Below are positions 20,391 to 34,646 of a stretch of DNA of 64,000 bases, one piece after another; within the stretch, counting starts at the first letter, position 1; each line of letters begins with the position of its first letter. The position numbers and the translations under genes are program-made. The notes below the pieces were generated by a model, which was given only the letters and a program-made list of their open reading frames with translations, did not search any database and was not told where the DNA came from. The stretch is from Karstenula rhodostoma CBS 690.94. Lineage: Eukaryota; Ascomycota; Dothideomycetes; Pleosporales; Didymosphaeriaceae. Where the stretch lies: NCBI GenBank assembly GCA_010093485.1, contig MU001511.1:558001-622000 (forward strand). Reading direction: 5' to 3'.

Positions 20391-23300
20391 TACTACCTCC
20401 TTTATTTAGTAATAAGTAATAATAATATTATCTATATAGAAAAAAATAATAATACTATCCTTAATTATATAGTATAGTTTATATAGAATTATAGTAAAAC
20501 CTATACCTTTAAGTATAGTAATAAATTTTTTCTACTATAGCTTAGGTAAGATTTAGAGTCTATAGAGGGCCTTCTATAGTTTAAGGATTATACCTCTTTT
20601 TTAGTACCCTATAGGTATTTTTATATAGACTTCTTAATTAAGTATTATATATATAAATATATTAGTTATATTATATTATTTTAGTTTAAGGTTATATTTA
20701 GTAGCTATTACTATAAGTATATAGAATAATTAATTAGCTAAAATTACTATATAAGTATTTTATAAAGTAATATCCTTTTACTAGTCTTTTTATATAATTA
20801 GTTAAGCCTTATATTTTAGAAATTAATAGTATTTATTAAGTTTATAGATATATACCTATATATAGTTAAGGATTTAGTAACCTACTTATTTAATTAGTTT
20901 TTATAGTATTTCTATTTATAAGTTTATTTATTAATAGCTAGTAAGGTATTTATATTTAACTTCTTAAAATAATTCCCCTATTAGGTAATTCTTAAGTCTA
21001 GTTTAGATTATTAGTAGTAGTAGTAGCTAGCTTTAATAAGGCTTTAATCCTTTTATAAGTATCTATTTTACTTATACTTTATTAAAGTTATAGCCTTTAT
21101 ATATACCTTTATAACTTACTAGAATACCTATTATAAATATAGCTATTTAGAGTATACTCTTTATACTAGCTACTATTAGCTATTATATATAGTTATCTAC
21201 TACTTATACTTTTAGTAATAGTATATTCTATATTATAAGTTATATTAGTAGTATAACTAGTAGTAGTATTATTAGTAATAATAAATAGGTATTATTATAC
21301 TTTCTCCTTAGTAACTCTTCTAATATCTCTTATTATTATTATAAGTTATTATAACTTATTATAATTAATTTATTTTTATAGAATAAAGTTATCTCTAGTT
21401 TAGTTATTAGAGTAGGTAGTCTCTCTATAGTTCTAATCTATAACGTGATCTCTTTTAGAGTACTATATATAAGGTTATCTATAAGCTTTTCCTATATTCT
21501 ATTAAATACTATATCTTTATTAAATATAATATTATAGATACTAATTACTTTTAATAGTAATAGAATCTATATATACTAGATATTTATTAATTAGTATCCT
21601 ATAAGGTATTTAATTTATACCTTTAGATTAAGTCTCTATAGCTTACTTTTCCTATACTATATATTATTAGTTATAGTAAAGGCTTTACTTCTATATACTT
21701 TAAAGTATACTAGGTTTAGTTTCTAAGGCTAAGTTATTATTCTATTAATAAGAGTAACTATTATAAAGAATACTTTATATAGTAAGTACTAGTAATTCTT
21801 ATAATTTAGTATTTAATTATATAAGTATACTATAGCCCTAGTAATTTTAGACTATATTTCTTATAGAAGATTTATATTAAATTATATTATATAGGCTTTT
21901 TCTTTTATTATATTCTCTAAGTATTTAGTTCCTCTATTTTATACTTATATATTTAGTACTAAGGGCTTAATTTTAATACCTTAGCTTATATACTAGTATT
22001 TAATATCTACTTTTACTATAAAAATCTTATTATCTAATTTAATAATCTTAACTATTATACTAAACTATATTTTTATAAATAGTATAAAGCTACTAAGTAC
22101 TTTAATAATAATCCTTATTAAGTAGTTATTTTTAAAGTAGAAGTCCTATATATAACTAGAGTATTAATTAGTAATTAATATTTAGCTTTTCTCTTTAGTA
22201 GAGCTATTAGGTTTAAAGTTATAAAAGTTAATTATAATATACTTACTAGGTTCTTAATTATTTAGTTAAGGTATATATTTAATCTATTATTTTAATTTAG
22301 CTTATTTATAGGTATTATATTTTACTATAGGGATACCTTTAATATATACCCCCTTAGCTTACTATACTAGGTACTTAAGTATATTTAGTTCTAGGTAGTT
22401 TAGTTATTTATACTATATAGCTATACTTATAGTTTTTATTTTATACTTTATATATATTATTATCTTATATATAGTATATACTATACTTTATATAATAGTA
22501 TAAATACTATTAGTAGATTTATACTCTAGTATCTATTAATTATATAGCTTTTATAATTCTACTATAATAATATTATTAGCCTATTTTAATACTATAGGTT
22601 CTAATTTAGTATTCTACTATAGTCCTTAATATTTAAGTAGTTAAAAGGATATTAGATTATAGAGTAGGTTAGAATAGTAAACTATATTATTAAACCTAAT
22701 TATACTATTTCCTTAGTAATTTTATAGTCTAAGGTAAATACTTTTATATTCTTATATCTAGACCTATATATTACCTACCTATATAAAATCTCCTAGTATT
22801 AGTAACTAGAGTAAAATAAATTAATTAATATTATTAAAGATATAATATATAATATCTAAGTTAAGAATTAATAAGATTTATAGTAGGTATATATAAGGGT
22901 TAGATTAAGAGGTTACTTAGAAACTTATAAGGATTATAATAATTTTCTATCCTTCTAGTTACTTATTACTAGCCTCTAATATTTAGGTTAGTATAGGAGT
23001 ATATAATTATTTAATTTATAGTATTCTAGATTATACTTATTTAAATATATATATCTATTCTTATATTAAGGGATTATTTTAGATATTATACTTAATAAAA
23101 CTATTCTATTCTAGTTATAGTTTCTACTATATTAGAGCTTTTTCTAGAAAAGTATAATAGTAATCTTTTAGTATATATTCTATAAAATATATAAAATACT
23201 TTTTTTTATTTATACTTTAATTTTTTATTTACTAGTAAGGTATTTTATTTCTTCTATAACCTCCCTACCTATATAGTATAGAGGTATTCTATCTATATAG

Positions 23301-24318
23301 TATAGAGTTTTACCTATATAGTATAAAGAATTCTTATCTATATAATATAAGTAGATTAGGGTTATATAATCCCTATAAAGATATTATTATATTTTATTCC
23401 TATTTTTAAGTACCTTATATTTATATAGGTATACTATTACTAGTATAAAAAGTATCCCCTTTAGTACTAGTATCTAGTTTTCCTCTAATAATAAATATAG
23501 TTCTAATTATAGTTTTAACTAAATAATAGTACTTTATATAGAGTCTAAATCTCTTTATTATATCTTAGTATATTATCTTTTATTTATTTTAAAGGGCCTA
23601 TTTAAAAGTAGTAGTATATATTTTATCTAGTACTATAATACTTCTTATAAAATTATTAAGAATAGTTATATTATTTATAGTTTTTATATAGCCTTATCTT
23701 TTAGTAGTAGATATTATATAATTATATTTAGCTAGCTAGAGGTCCTATTTAATTAACCTTTTAATATTTTAGATAATATATAGGTATTTATATTACACTT
23801 ATAGCTTTACTTTTTTATTATTAATTTCTACCTTTTTTATAATAAGGAGGATCTATTCTTTATATAGTTTCTTAAAAAGGTAGTAGGTATTAAATAGGTT
23901 AGCTATAATAGAATTCTATAGGTATAATATAAGTTTCTCTACTCCCTATACCTCTATATAATATTTTACTAGTTCTATTTTATACTAATTAGATTATAGT
24001 TTATAGTATTTAACTTATAAGTTCTACTATAACTTTTATATATTTATAAGGATATATAGGCTACTTAGTATTAAGTTATTATTATATATAAATTAATATA
24101 GGTCTAGTAGTTATAATACTTATAGTTATAGCTTTAGTACTTTACTATTAGTTAGGTTAAATATATACTATATTTAGTTAGCTCTTATTTATATTTCTAG
24201 TACTATTAGCTATTCTATATACTATATAGAGGTAGTAAAAAAGGTTTTTATAGGTCTAATAGATAGCGCTATATTATTTAGTATATATAGTTAGTAATAA
24301 GATAGTAAAACTCTTAAT

Positions 24319-24604
24319 TATTAGATTTACTATAAATAATAATAGATTACTATAAACTATAAATATAGATAGGTTAGTTATATATTATATAATTATATAA
24401 ATTATTATAATTAATTATTATTCTAAGTCTAGCTAAGATATATCCTTAAATAGCGCCTTAGTACCCTATACTAGTCCTAATAGTATAAAATATTCTAGCC
24501 TCTCCTTTTATACTTACTACCTATTACTACTAGTAGTTACTATAACTTACTATAATAGTAAGTATACTATACTATAGGTAATAATATATACACGTAATCT
24601 AATA
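24319..24604 (-). repeat. LTR of copia copy A (right; 5' LTR of the element)
   Basis: A 286-bp LTR that begins TATTAGATTTACTATAAATA and ends TAATCTAATA, like the other copies. The 83 bases from 24605 to 24687 before copy B are AT-rich and belong to the DNA both elements entered. Confidence 0.85.
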
Positions 24605-24687
24605 GATATATATATAATTAAACTATTTAATTTAATTACTCTATTAATATATATTTAAAAAGAAATTATCTAGATTCTTAATATAAT

Positions 24688-24970
24688 TATTAGATTTACT
24701 ATAAATAATAATAGATTACTATAAACTATAGATATAGATAGGTTAGTTATATATTATATATTTATATAAATTATTATAATTAATTATTCTAAGTCTAGTT
24801 AAGATATATTTTTAAATAGTACCTTAGTACTCTATACTAGTTCTAATAGTATAAAATATCCTAGCCTCTCCTTTTATACTTACTACCTACTACTACTAGT
24901 AATTACTATAACTTACTATAATAGTAAGTATATTATACTATAGGTAATAATATATATATATAATTTAATA
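24688..24970 (-). repeat. left LTR of copia copy B
   Basis: A 283-bp LTR, a few bases shorter than the others because of a small loss in the AATTATTATTCTAAG region. It is preceded by the TSD ATAAT. Confidence 0.85.
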
Positions 24971-26509
24971 TACCCCTTTAATTTAGTACCTCTAAATTAT
25001 TTAAGCTAGATTATAAATAATAGCTTAGAGTACTTAGTAAAAGTAATTTTAAATTTCTTTAAGTAGTATAGTACTTATTACCTCTTAATTTTCTATATTA
25101 ACTAATCTAAGCTAGTTAAGGAAATCTAGTTATTTATTTACTAGTAATATCTTTATAAGTCTATTAGTAATTATTTTAGCTAACTTAATATACTTAATAA
25201 TAATTATTTCTATAGAGACTTCTTATTATAGCTAGTAATTATAGATATTAATATATTAGAGCTTAGTCTAGAATTTTAATACTTTCTAAGTTACTAAGTA
25301 AATTATTTATTAATTATTATATTATATTATAATTATAGAGCTAAGTAATATAATTCTAAACTCCCTTAATAATTTTAAAATATAGATAGCTTCCTTAGCT
25401 ACCTATAATAGGGTAAATAGTTCTACCTCTATTATAGAGGTAGTAATAGTATTTTATTTATTTACCCTCTATACTATTAGGCTATTAAATAACTTAATTA
25501 TATAGCCCTATAAACTTTTCCTATTAATTATATTATTAGTAAATAAGGTATTACTAGTAATTTAGAAATATAATTTACCTTTAAATTATAAATTTTTATA
25601 TTTAGTAGCTAAGAGATATAATAATACTCTATTAGTAATATTTTAATATACTTAGTCTAGGTTTAATAGAAACTAGGCTAGTTATAATATAGTAAAAGTA
25701 ATATCTAGTTATATTATAACTACTATAAATAGTAATAATCTAATCTTTTATTAATACTTATTAATCTCTAATAGTAAAACTAGACCTTTTTAAGATTTAA
25801 GCTCTATACTAGCTATAGGTATATTATAGTAGTAATTAGTTTTATTTACTAGTTATTAGATCTTCTTAATATATAAGGTTTATAATAATTATATAAGTTA
25901 CTAGTTTTATTTTTAAATAATTTCTATACTAAGAAACTATTATAGGTTATCTCCTCTAGTTATAGTATATTTTTATTTAAATAGCTCTACTACTTTAGTT
26001 ACTACTACCTCCTTTATTTAGTAATAAGTAATAATAATATTATCTATATAGAAAAAAATAATAATACTATCCTTAATTATATAGTATAGTTTATATAAAA
26101 TTATAGTAAAATCTATACCTTTAAATATTATAGTAAATTCTTTCTACTATAGCTTAAATAAGATTTAAAGTCTATAGAGGGCCTTTTATAGTTTAAGGAT
26201 TATACCTCTCTTTTAGTATTCTATAGGTATCCTTATATAGACTTCTTAATTAAATATTATATATATAAATATATTAGTTATATTATATTATTTTAGTTTA
26301 AGGTTATATTTAATAGCTATTACTATAAGTATATAGAATAATTAATTAGTTAAGGTTACTATATAGGTATTTTATAAAGTAATATTCTTTTACTAGTTTT
26401 TTTATATAACTAGTTAAGCCTTATATTTTAGAAATTAATAGTATTTATTAAGTTTATAGGTATATACTTATATATAGTTAAGGATTTAGTAACTTACTTA
26501 TTTAATTAG

Positions 26510-26755
26510 TGTAAGGGTTAATTTAACCTAAGGTTAAATCCCCTTATAGGATATTTACCTACCTTTAAGCTTAGGCCTTATCTAGTAGCCTATATATAGA
26601 TTAGTTAGTAGATCTTAGATACCTAGTATATAGAGAGTTCCTCCCTAGAACCCTCTCTATTTTAGTATCTTAAATTTAGTCTTAATTTATATAGTTTCTT
26701 CTATTTATCTAATTCTAAGAATATTTACCCTATTTAGCTATATCCTAGCCTTATA
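26510..26755 (+). repeat. 5' LTR of the Gypsy element
   Basis: 246 bp, starting TGTAAGGG and ending CCTTATA. The start keeps the TG that is TA in the 3' copy. Confidence 0.9.
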
Positions 26756-29700
26756 TTAAACTTAAGACCTCTTCTTTTAGCTAGAGATTAGTAACTATAA
26801 TATTTACCTTTAGCTCTTTAGGTATAGAAAGGTCTACTAAAATTCTAAAATTTTTTTAAAGGCTAGCTATTAAGGCACTAGAATATCCTCTAAAGTCCTT
26901 ATTAAAGACTAGCTATTAAGGTACTAGAATATCCTCTAAAGTCCTTATTAAAGACTAACTATTAAGGTACTAGAATATCCTCTAAAGTTCTTATTAAAGA
27001 CTAGCTATTAAGGTATTAGAATATCCTTCTAGGTTTTTTAAACTCCCTTAAAGACCTACTAATATTAGGTACCTTTAGTAGAATTAACTACTATAAAGGT
27101 TAAATTCCTCTTAGGTAGGAGTATATACCTACTATAGGTATACTAAAAATAATATATATACCCTTAGTAAATAGGCTTAAAATATAACTAACTATCTACT
27201 TATTATTTATATCTTACCTATCTAAACTTATCTTTTACTTTTATAGTAAATATTAATTTATATAATATCTCTATTTTAGATAGCCCTTTTTTTCTATCTA
27301 CTTTATCTCTAAATAGCTCTATACCTACTATACTACTACCTATAATTAAGTATATAAAGATAAAACCTTTAGTATCTAAATAGTCTATTAATAGGGACCT
27401 AATATCTTTCCTTTAGAATTATACTAGGACTTACTCTATAAGTTATACTACTAAAATAATAATAGCTTTTAATTTTAATAAAGAAGACCTTAATAATATT
27501 TTAAAGGTAAATAACCCCTATTATAGTATAACTATAGGTAAGATACTATATATACTACCCTAAAATTACTTACCTATCCTAATATAAGAATAGGTACTAG
27601 TAACTAAAGCCTTTAGTATATAACCTCCCTATAAGCTAGAAGACCTATCCTTTTAGATTAAACTTTTCCTACTAAAACTAGATATCTAGCTACCTAAAGA
27701 TACTAAAGAATACCTAGCTAATATTAGTAAGGTTAAAAAGGAATTAGGCCTCTATTAGAATCCTAGAACTAGAAACTATAAGAAGGAAGAAGATAATTTT
27801 AAGGTTAGTCTATAGGTAGCTAGACTATAAGAGCTAGAGAAAGTATCTAAACTATATATAGCCTTTACTAATATTAATATAATTATTCTAGACCTAATTA
27901 CTTTAGATAGAAAGTACCTAGAGATCTTAAACTACTAAGGCCTAGAGTTTACTACTACTTCTAATATATATATAGGCTATATTAAGGCTAATATAGCCCT
28001 ATTTACTATAAAGCTATAGCTTATAGTCTTATTCTAATATATATATAAAGTATAGGACTAGTAATAAAAGCTAGTCTAGTAAAATACTAATTTAAATAAT
28101 AAAATTAATATTATAATAGACTCCTAGATATAGACTTAAAAGGAAAATAGTTATTTATAAACTAAGATTATAGAACTAAAGAAGACTACTAAGACTAAGA
28201 ATTAACTAATATAGGAAATAATTAGTAACTTAGATAGTAATAATAGCTTTAAATTACTCTACTAGTTTAGTATTTCCCCTACTAAGCTAGTGCCTACTAT
28301 TAAATATAATACTAAACTAGTTATTCTAAAAATAGATAATTAGTAAGATATAGGCTATTCTACTATAGGTTAATATATTTTAAAAGTAAATACCCCTAGT
28401 AAACTTTTCTATAAAGTACTAAACCTTTACTATATAAAGTACTAAGCTTACTAGAGTAAATACCTATCCCTTAAGGTTCTAAACCCTAATAAGTTTAATA
28501 GTAATAAGACTTAGTTTAAGCTATAGTTCTATTTACTAGAGGTTAAGATTAAGTTTAATATAGACTACTTTTAGTAAGATACTTCTAAAGAATATACTAT
28601 AGCTATTACTAATTATATTAATATATAGCTAGAAGGCTATATCTTTAAAATTTTTAATATCTAGAAATAGTAGTAATTAACTATATCTCTTATAGATCTA
28701 TATAACTACCTCTAAGCTATATTTATACTACTAAACTAGAATATTAATACCTATACTAACCTCTAGAAGATAATACTTCTATTTAGAGAAGATATAAACT
28801 TATTTATTATATAGTATAATATATTTATAAACTAGGCTAGGTTTTATCCTAATAATTCTAAAGAGATACTCTATAAGAAGCTCTATATAAAGCTTACTAA
28901 CTAGTTTATCTAAAATACTATTAATCCTATTATAGACTATAATAAATTTTATACTATTATCTATAAACTATATAAAGCCTTTAAGTATAACTATTAGACT
29001 AACTATAACTAATTTACTTCCTCTACCCTATACTATTATAAGGAGTTTTTATTATAAATAGTTACTTTAGCCCCTTATTATACTACAGGACTACCTAAAG
29101 ATACTATAATAGAATTAGCTCTAAAGTACTAATCTACTAACCCTAGATATAGGTACTCTAGAGAGTAGTATTATAAAAATTAGATATATTATAACTACCT
29201 CTCTAAAAATTATATCTACTATAATTACCCTATTAAACTCTATAATAGGTATACTATTACTACTATTATAAAAGTTTAAAAAGAGAATAAAACTTACTTC
29301 TTTTTAAAATCTAGTAATAAATATACCTCTAATAAAGACTCTAAGTTAGACTTTAAGTTAGAAAACTAGAGGTACTAGTTAACTCTAGGCTAGTGCCCCT
29401 AATAAAAGTAGTAGATATAGAACTAATTAATCTATAGAAGCTAGTATTCTACCCTAAGAAATATTATACTAATCCTAAAGATATTTAAATTTCTAACTTA
29501 TTTAGGGGAATACCTTTTATACTTCCTATAATATTCTAAAATAATAGATATAAGGTTTATATATATAGCCTTATTAATTCTAGTATATTTATATATAATT
29601 TTATTACCTTATAGCTAGAGAAAGTACTAAGGTACTAACTTAGTATTAAGTTAATATAGCTTAAATATCTAATCCCTTTTAAAAATTTCGCTAGTAAGAA

Positions 29701-32700
29701 GGCCGCCTTAGTTAATTACTACTTTTAAGTAGTATTTAATATTAATAGATACTCTATAACTATATAGTTTATCCTATATAAAATAGGAGACTATAACCTT
29801 ATTATAAGATAAAAATTCTTTAAGAATACTAAAATACTAATTAATTATTATAACTAGTACTTAAGATAGCTAGATAATATATTATTATAGATTATTACTC
29901 TACTTATAGTACCGCGCTACTTACTTCTACTAGTTAATAAAAAATACTAGTTTAATACTAACTAATAGGATACTAACTTTAAAAAGGAGGATATTTAACT
30001 TTAATAAGTATAATTACTCTATAAGGAATACTCCCCTATAAAGGAGTTTAAGATCCCTATAGAGTCTAGGATATTATCTATCTCTCTAGTATAGGCTATC
30101 TCTTAGAACTATAGTAATTATTAACTACCTTTAGTAGAGCCTATTCTAGATAAGGACTTTATTATAGTATACTATATATTTTTAGATAAGAATAGTAATA
30201 AAGCTAAACTACTAGAGCCTAAAAATAAAAGTTAGTAATTAACTAAGTCTAGTATTAAAAATAATACCCTAGTATATAGATATAATAATAAGTTATTATA
30301 TAATAATAAATTATTACTAGGGGAATTAACTACCTCTACTAAGCCTAATCCTACTAAAGACTCTAGTAAATAAGCTACTAAGAAACTTTTATAAGAGCTA
30401 AGAATTAAACTAAAAAACTACCTAAAGGACTAAGTTATTACTACCTTCTACCCTATAGAGTAGTTTTAATATAAGAAAGATTTATATAAAATAAATAAAG
30501 TATTATCTAATCTAGGGCTACTAACCCTAGAAGAACCCTCTAAGTATTAAATACTAATAAGGGAATAGCTCTTTAAAACTAGTATTAATATTTTAACTAT
30601 CTCTACTATAGTGTTTATAATTAGTATATAAGATATAGAGATTAGCTCTATTAGTTAATATAAGTTACTTAAACTTATAAAAACTAAGTATTATAAAAAG
30701 GAAGCTATAGCTAACTCTCTAGAAAAGTCTTAAAAATAGCTACTAGTAGAACTTAAAGCTAAGCTTCCCTACTATAGATAGGTAGGGATAGATATTTCTT
30801 ACTTTAATAAATAAAAGGTAAATACCTTACCTCTATAATAGGAAGATATTAACTATAATATTATCCTTATTAAGGATATTAATACTTTAAAAACCTCCCT
30901 ACTATACCCTATATCCCTTAATAAGCTAGAATTACTATACCTATATATTTAGAATATAATAAAGAAAAGGTTTATCTTCCCTAGTAATATTAGCTTTACC
31001 TCCCCTATCTTATATATAAAGAAGTCTAGAGGGAAGTAATATCTTTATATTAATTATAGGAGGCTTAATAGTATTACTAAGAAGGATATTATTTCTATAT
31101 TACTACTAAAGGAAACTCTTATATACCTATCTAGAGTATATATATTTACTAAACTAAATCTATAATAAGCCTTTTACTATATATAACTTACTAAACGCGT
31201 CTCTAACCTCTTTATATTTTAAACTTAATATAGTAACTTTAAGTATAATATTCTTCCTTTTAGTATAACTAATAGATTAGTATTATTCTAATACTTTATT
31301 AATATAATTCTAACTAATATAATTAACTTAATTTATATAGTTTATATTAATAATATCCTTATCTACTCTAAGGACCCCCTAGAGTATAAGGCTTATATAT
31401 CTAAAGTTATTAAATAGCTAAAAGAGTACTACCTCTATTATAATATTAAAAAAAGTAAATTTACTATTTAAGAAATTAAATTTTTAGACTTTATTATCAC
31501 TACTAATAGAATCTATAAGGACCCTAAGAAGGAAACTATAATATAGAACTAGAAAGAGCCTACTAGCCTCTATACCCTCTAATCCTTTTTAGAATTCTAT
31601 AACTACTATTAAACCTATCTTAAAAACTATAAATACGTTATTTAACCCCTTACTAAGCTAACTAAAAAAGGCGCCTAGTATAAATTTAAAAATAAGGAAC
31701 ACGCTATTTTTTAAGCTATAAAGAACCTTCTCTACTTAAATAATTTTATTATATAGTACTCCCCCTACTATAAAATATAGATAGAGACTAATACTAGTAA
31801 TAGTATTATTATAGGAGTTATCTTATAGATATAAGATAATAGAATCTAAAAACCTTTTAGTTTTTACTTATATAAAATAAAACTAGTAGAGATAAATTAT
31901 AATATTTATAATAAGAAAATACTTACTATTATAGGCAGGTTATATATATAGTATACCTAGCTTATTAGTCTATAGTTAGAAGAGTTATTTACTATTATTA
32001 TAGACTATTATATACTTAAATACTTCTCTATAAAGTAAGAACTTATACCCTACTAAATTTATTAGTTAGAAGTATTATTCTAGTATAACTATATAATTAT
32101 ATTTTACCCTAAATTTATAAATATTATAGCTAATATACTATTATAGAAATAGGAAAAACTAGTTATATAGAAGGTAAAAGCTAAATTAGCCTATATAATA
32201 TATTTCTTCCCCTAATAATAGGATATTACTAATAATAATACTAATAATAAGGACTATAAAATAGTAGTATTAGTTACTACTACTAAGCTAAACTAGTAGA
32301 GTAGGGAGGCTAAATTATAAAACTCTTCTATTATACTAGTAGACTACCTACTTAAAGTAAATTATACTAACCTAACCTTAAAACCGCTTTAAGAGACTAT
32401 TTTTAAACTAAATAATAAGTATAATAGAATACCTTCTAGACTTCTTTTATACTAAGACTACCTAGTTATTCCTAAAACTAGTTAGCTTTAAATAATCCTT
32501 ATTAATATAGTTCACTCCTACTAGATAACTATATACCCTAATACTAAAAAAACCTATAAACTTATCTAGGAATTATATTATTAGAGCTATATATATATAG
32601 ATATTAAATAGTTTATATAAAATTATAAGATCTACTACTAGACTAAGCCCCCTTATAATAAGAAGCTAGACCTACTCTAGTTACTATCTATTCTAGAGGC

Positions 32701-34400
32701 TATATAGTAAAATATCTCTATAGACTTTAAGAGCTTTCTACTAGACTAAAAAGGTTTTAATAATATTATAATTTATATATATTACCTAAGTAAATATACC
32801 TTTTTACTACTATATTATAAGATAATTACTATAGAATAGGCTACCTCCCTTTACTACTAATATATCTAGAGGATTTTTAGTATCCCTAAATTTATTATAT
32901 TAGATTAAGGGCTATAGTTTACTTTTAATTTTACTAGTAAACTATATCGCCTTATAGGTATATAGTAGAAACTTATATCTATAGGTTATATCTAAATAGA
33001 TAGCTAAATTAAAATATATAATAAGTATATTAATTAGTATCTCTACCTATTTATTAATAAATTTTAGGATAACTAGTTAAATCTACTCTCTTTAATAGAC
33101 TGGGCGTAAGCCTCTTTACCTAATAAATCTACTAGTTTCTCTCTATATAAAATTAAGTTTAGCTATAAAACTAAAGTCTTTTAGGACTAGAGGGATAGAG
33201 TTAGGTTACCTAAGGACTCCCCTAATAATATTAGCTCTAAGTAAGCCTATAAATTTATTACTACTTATCTTAAAGCTATTACTTAGGTCTATAACTAGAC
33301 TTATTAAAACCTTATTATAGTATAAAACTTAATAGTAAAATAAGCTAATAAATACTACTAACTACTTAATTTTATTATTAGTAATTTTATTTATATTACC
33401 CTAAAAGGCTTTTTAATATTATATCCCTCTATTAAGCTTAATAAGTAAATATATAGTCTATACTATATTATAGGGATAAAAGGGTTATTCTATAAACTTA
33501 AATTACTATTATATATAAAAGTTTACCTAGTATTTTATATAGACTATCTTTAGAAAGTATCTAATAACCTACTTCTTAGATAATACTAACTATAGAAACT
33601 ACTAACTAAAGTTAATAATACCCTTAAGTAGGAGGTATTACTTATTTATAATAGCTAACTAAGCTAGAGAAAATTCTAGTACTAAGTAGTATAGTAAAGC
33701 TATAACTTAAATAATATATAATATCTAGTATTTAACTTTAAGAATACCCTAAAGCTAGTAAATAATTTTTATAATACTAATCTTTAGGTAGCTAGGCCCT
33801 CTAAGCGCCTAGACACTTAGAAGAAAGCTACCCTTAATAAAGTATTTTTAGATAGTAATCCTAAAGATAATATACCTATTAAGGCGGGTAATTAATAAAG
33901 GATTACTTAAAAATAGGCTAGTTAGTATAGTAGCTTAATCTAGATAGCCTATCTAATATCTATAAGATATACTTATCTTATACTTCTTAGTACTATAAAG
34001 AATTAAGCTTTATATATTAAGTACTTTAAGTCTTTAACTATAATAAGGAATTTAAGGTCTTAAACTAGATCTTAACCTCTCCTTATAGGATTAAGGAACC
34101 CTATATAATATATATATAATAGTGTATAGCTAACTACTTAGAAAAATTCTAAATAAAGGTATTTTTATATAGGAAATTATAGAGCCCTATATAATTATAC
34201 TAGAGTAGGATACTTTAATCTAGTCTATAACTATATAAGTTTAATAAGAAATTTTTTAAAAATATAGAGGATATTTTTTTTTATTTTTATTTTTTTTTCT
34301 TCTTAGACTAATTTATTCTTTTCTTTTTTTTTATAAATATAGGTATTCTTATAGTCCTTAGGGACTATTAAGACCCTAGATCGCGCTTAAAGGGGGGTAG

Positions 34401-34646
34401 TATAAGGGTTAATTTAACCTAAGGTTAAATCCCCTTATAGGATATTTACCTACCTTTAAGCTTAGACCTTATCTAGTAGCCTATATATAGATTAGTTAGT
34501 AGATCTTAGATACCTAGTATATAGAGAGTCCCTCCCTAGGACCCTCTCTATCTTAGTATCTTAAGTTTAGTCTTAATTTATATAGTTTCTTCTATCTATC
34601 TAATTCTAAGAGTATTTACCCTATTTAGCTATATCCTGGCCTTATA
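34401..34646 (+). repeat. 3' LTR of the Gypsy element
   Basis: 246 bp, starting TATAAGGG directly after the polypurine tract and ending CCTTATA before the TSD ATTAG. Confidence 0.9.

Larger units (their letters stand above)
19207..24604 (-). mobile_element. Copia-type LTR retrotransposon, copy A (RIP-dead)
   Basis: Bounded by 286-bp LTRs at 19207-19492 and 24319-24604. Its internal sequence matches copies B, C and D throughout, reading on the minus strand. Flanking pentamers are AACAT (left) and GATAT (right), each one transition from GACAT, so they may be a TSD altered by RIP. The outermost LTR end still begins TGTCAG and keeps CACTGTG, where other copies read TATTAG and CACTATA, so the copy's outer edge was mutated less. 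It contains an assembly gap at 20381. Corrected for the missing bases, it is about 5.53 kb, the same as the other copies. Confidence 0.85.
26510..34646 (+). mobile_element. Gypsy-type LTR retrotransposon nested in copy B (RIP-dead)
   Basis: An 8,137-bp element with identical-length 246-bp LTRs and the perfect TSD ATTAG (26505-26509 and 34647-34651). A polypurine tract (AAAGGGGGG, about 34389-34397) precedes the 3' LTR. The plus-strand frame still shows, in order: a protease-like ALINSS segment (about 29570), reverse transcriptase with KPRGK and NYRRLNSITKKD (about 31025-31090) and VYINNILIYSKDPLEYK (about 31340-31395, the YIDD box with both Asp turned to Asn), RNase H ETNTSNSIIIGVI (about 31785), and integrase IPKFIILD.GL.FT (about 32880-32930). 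The order protease, RT, RNase H, integrase is that of Ty3/Gypsy elements. It is fully inactive. Confidence 0.9.
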
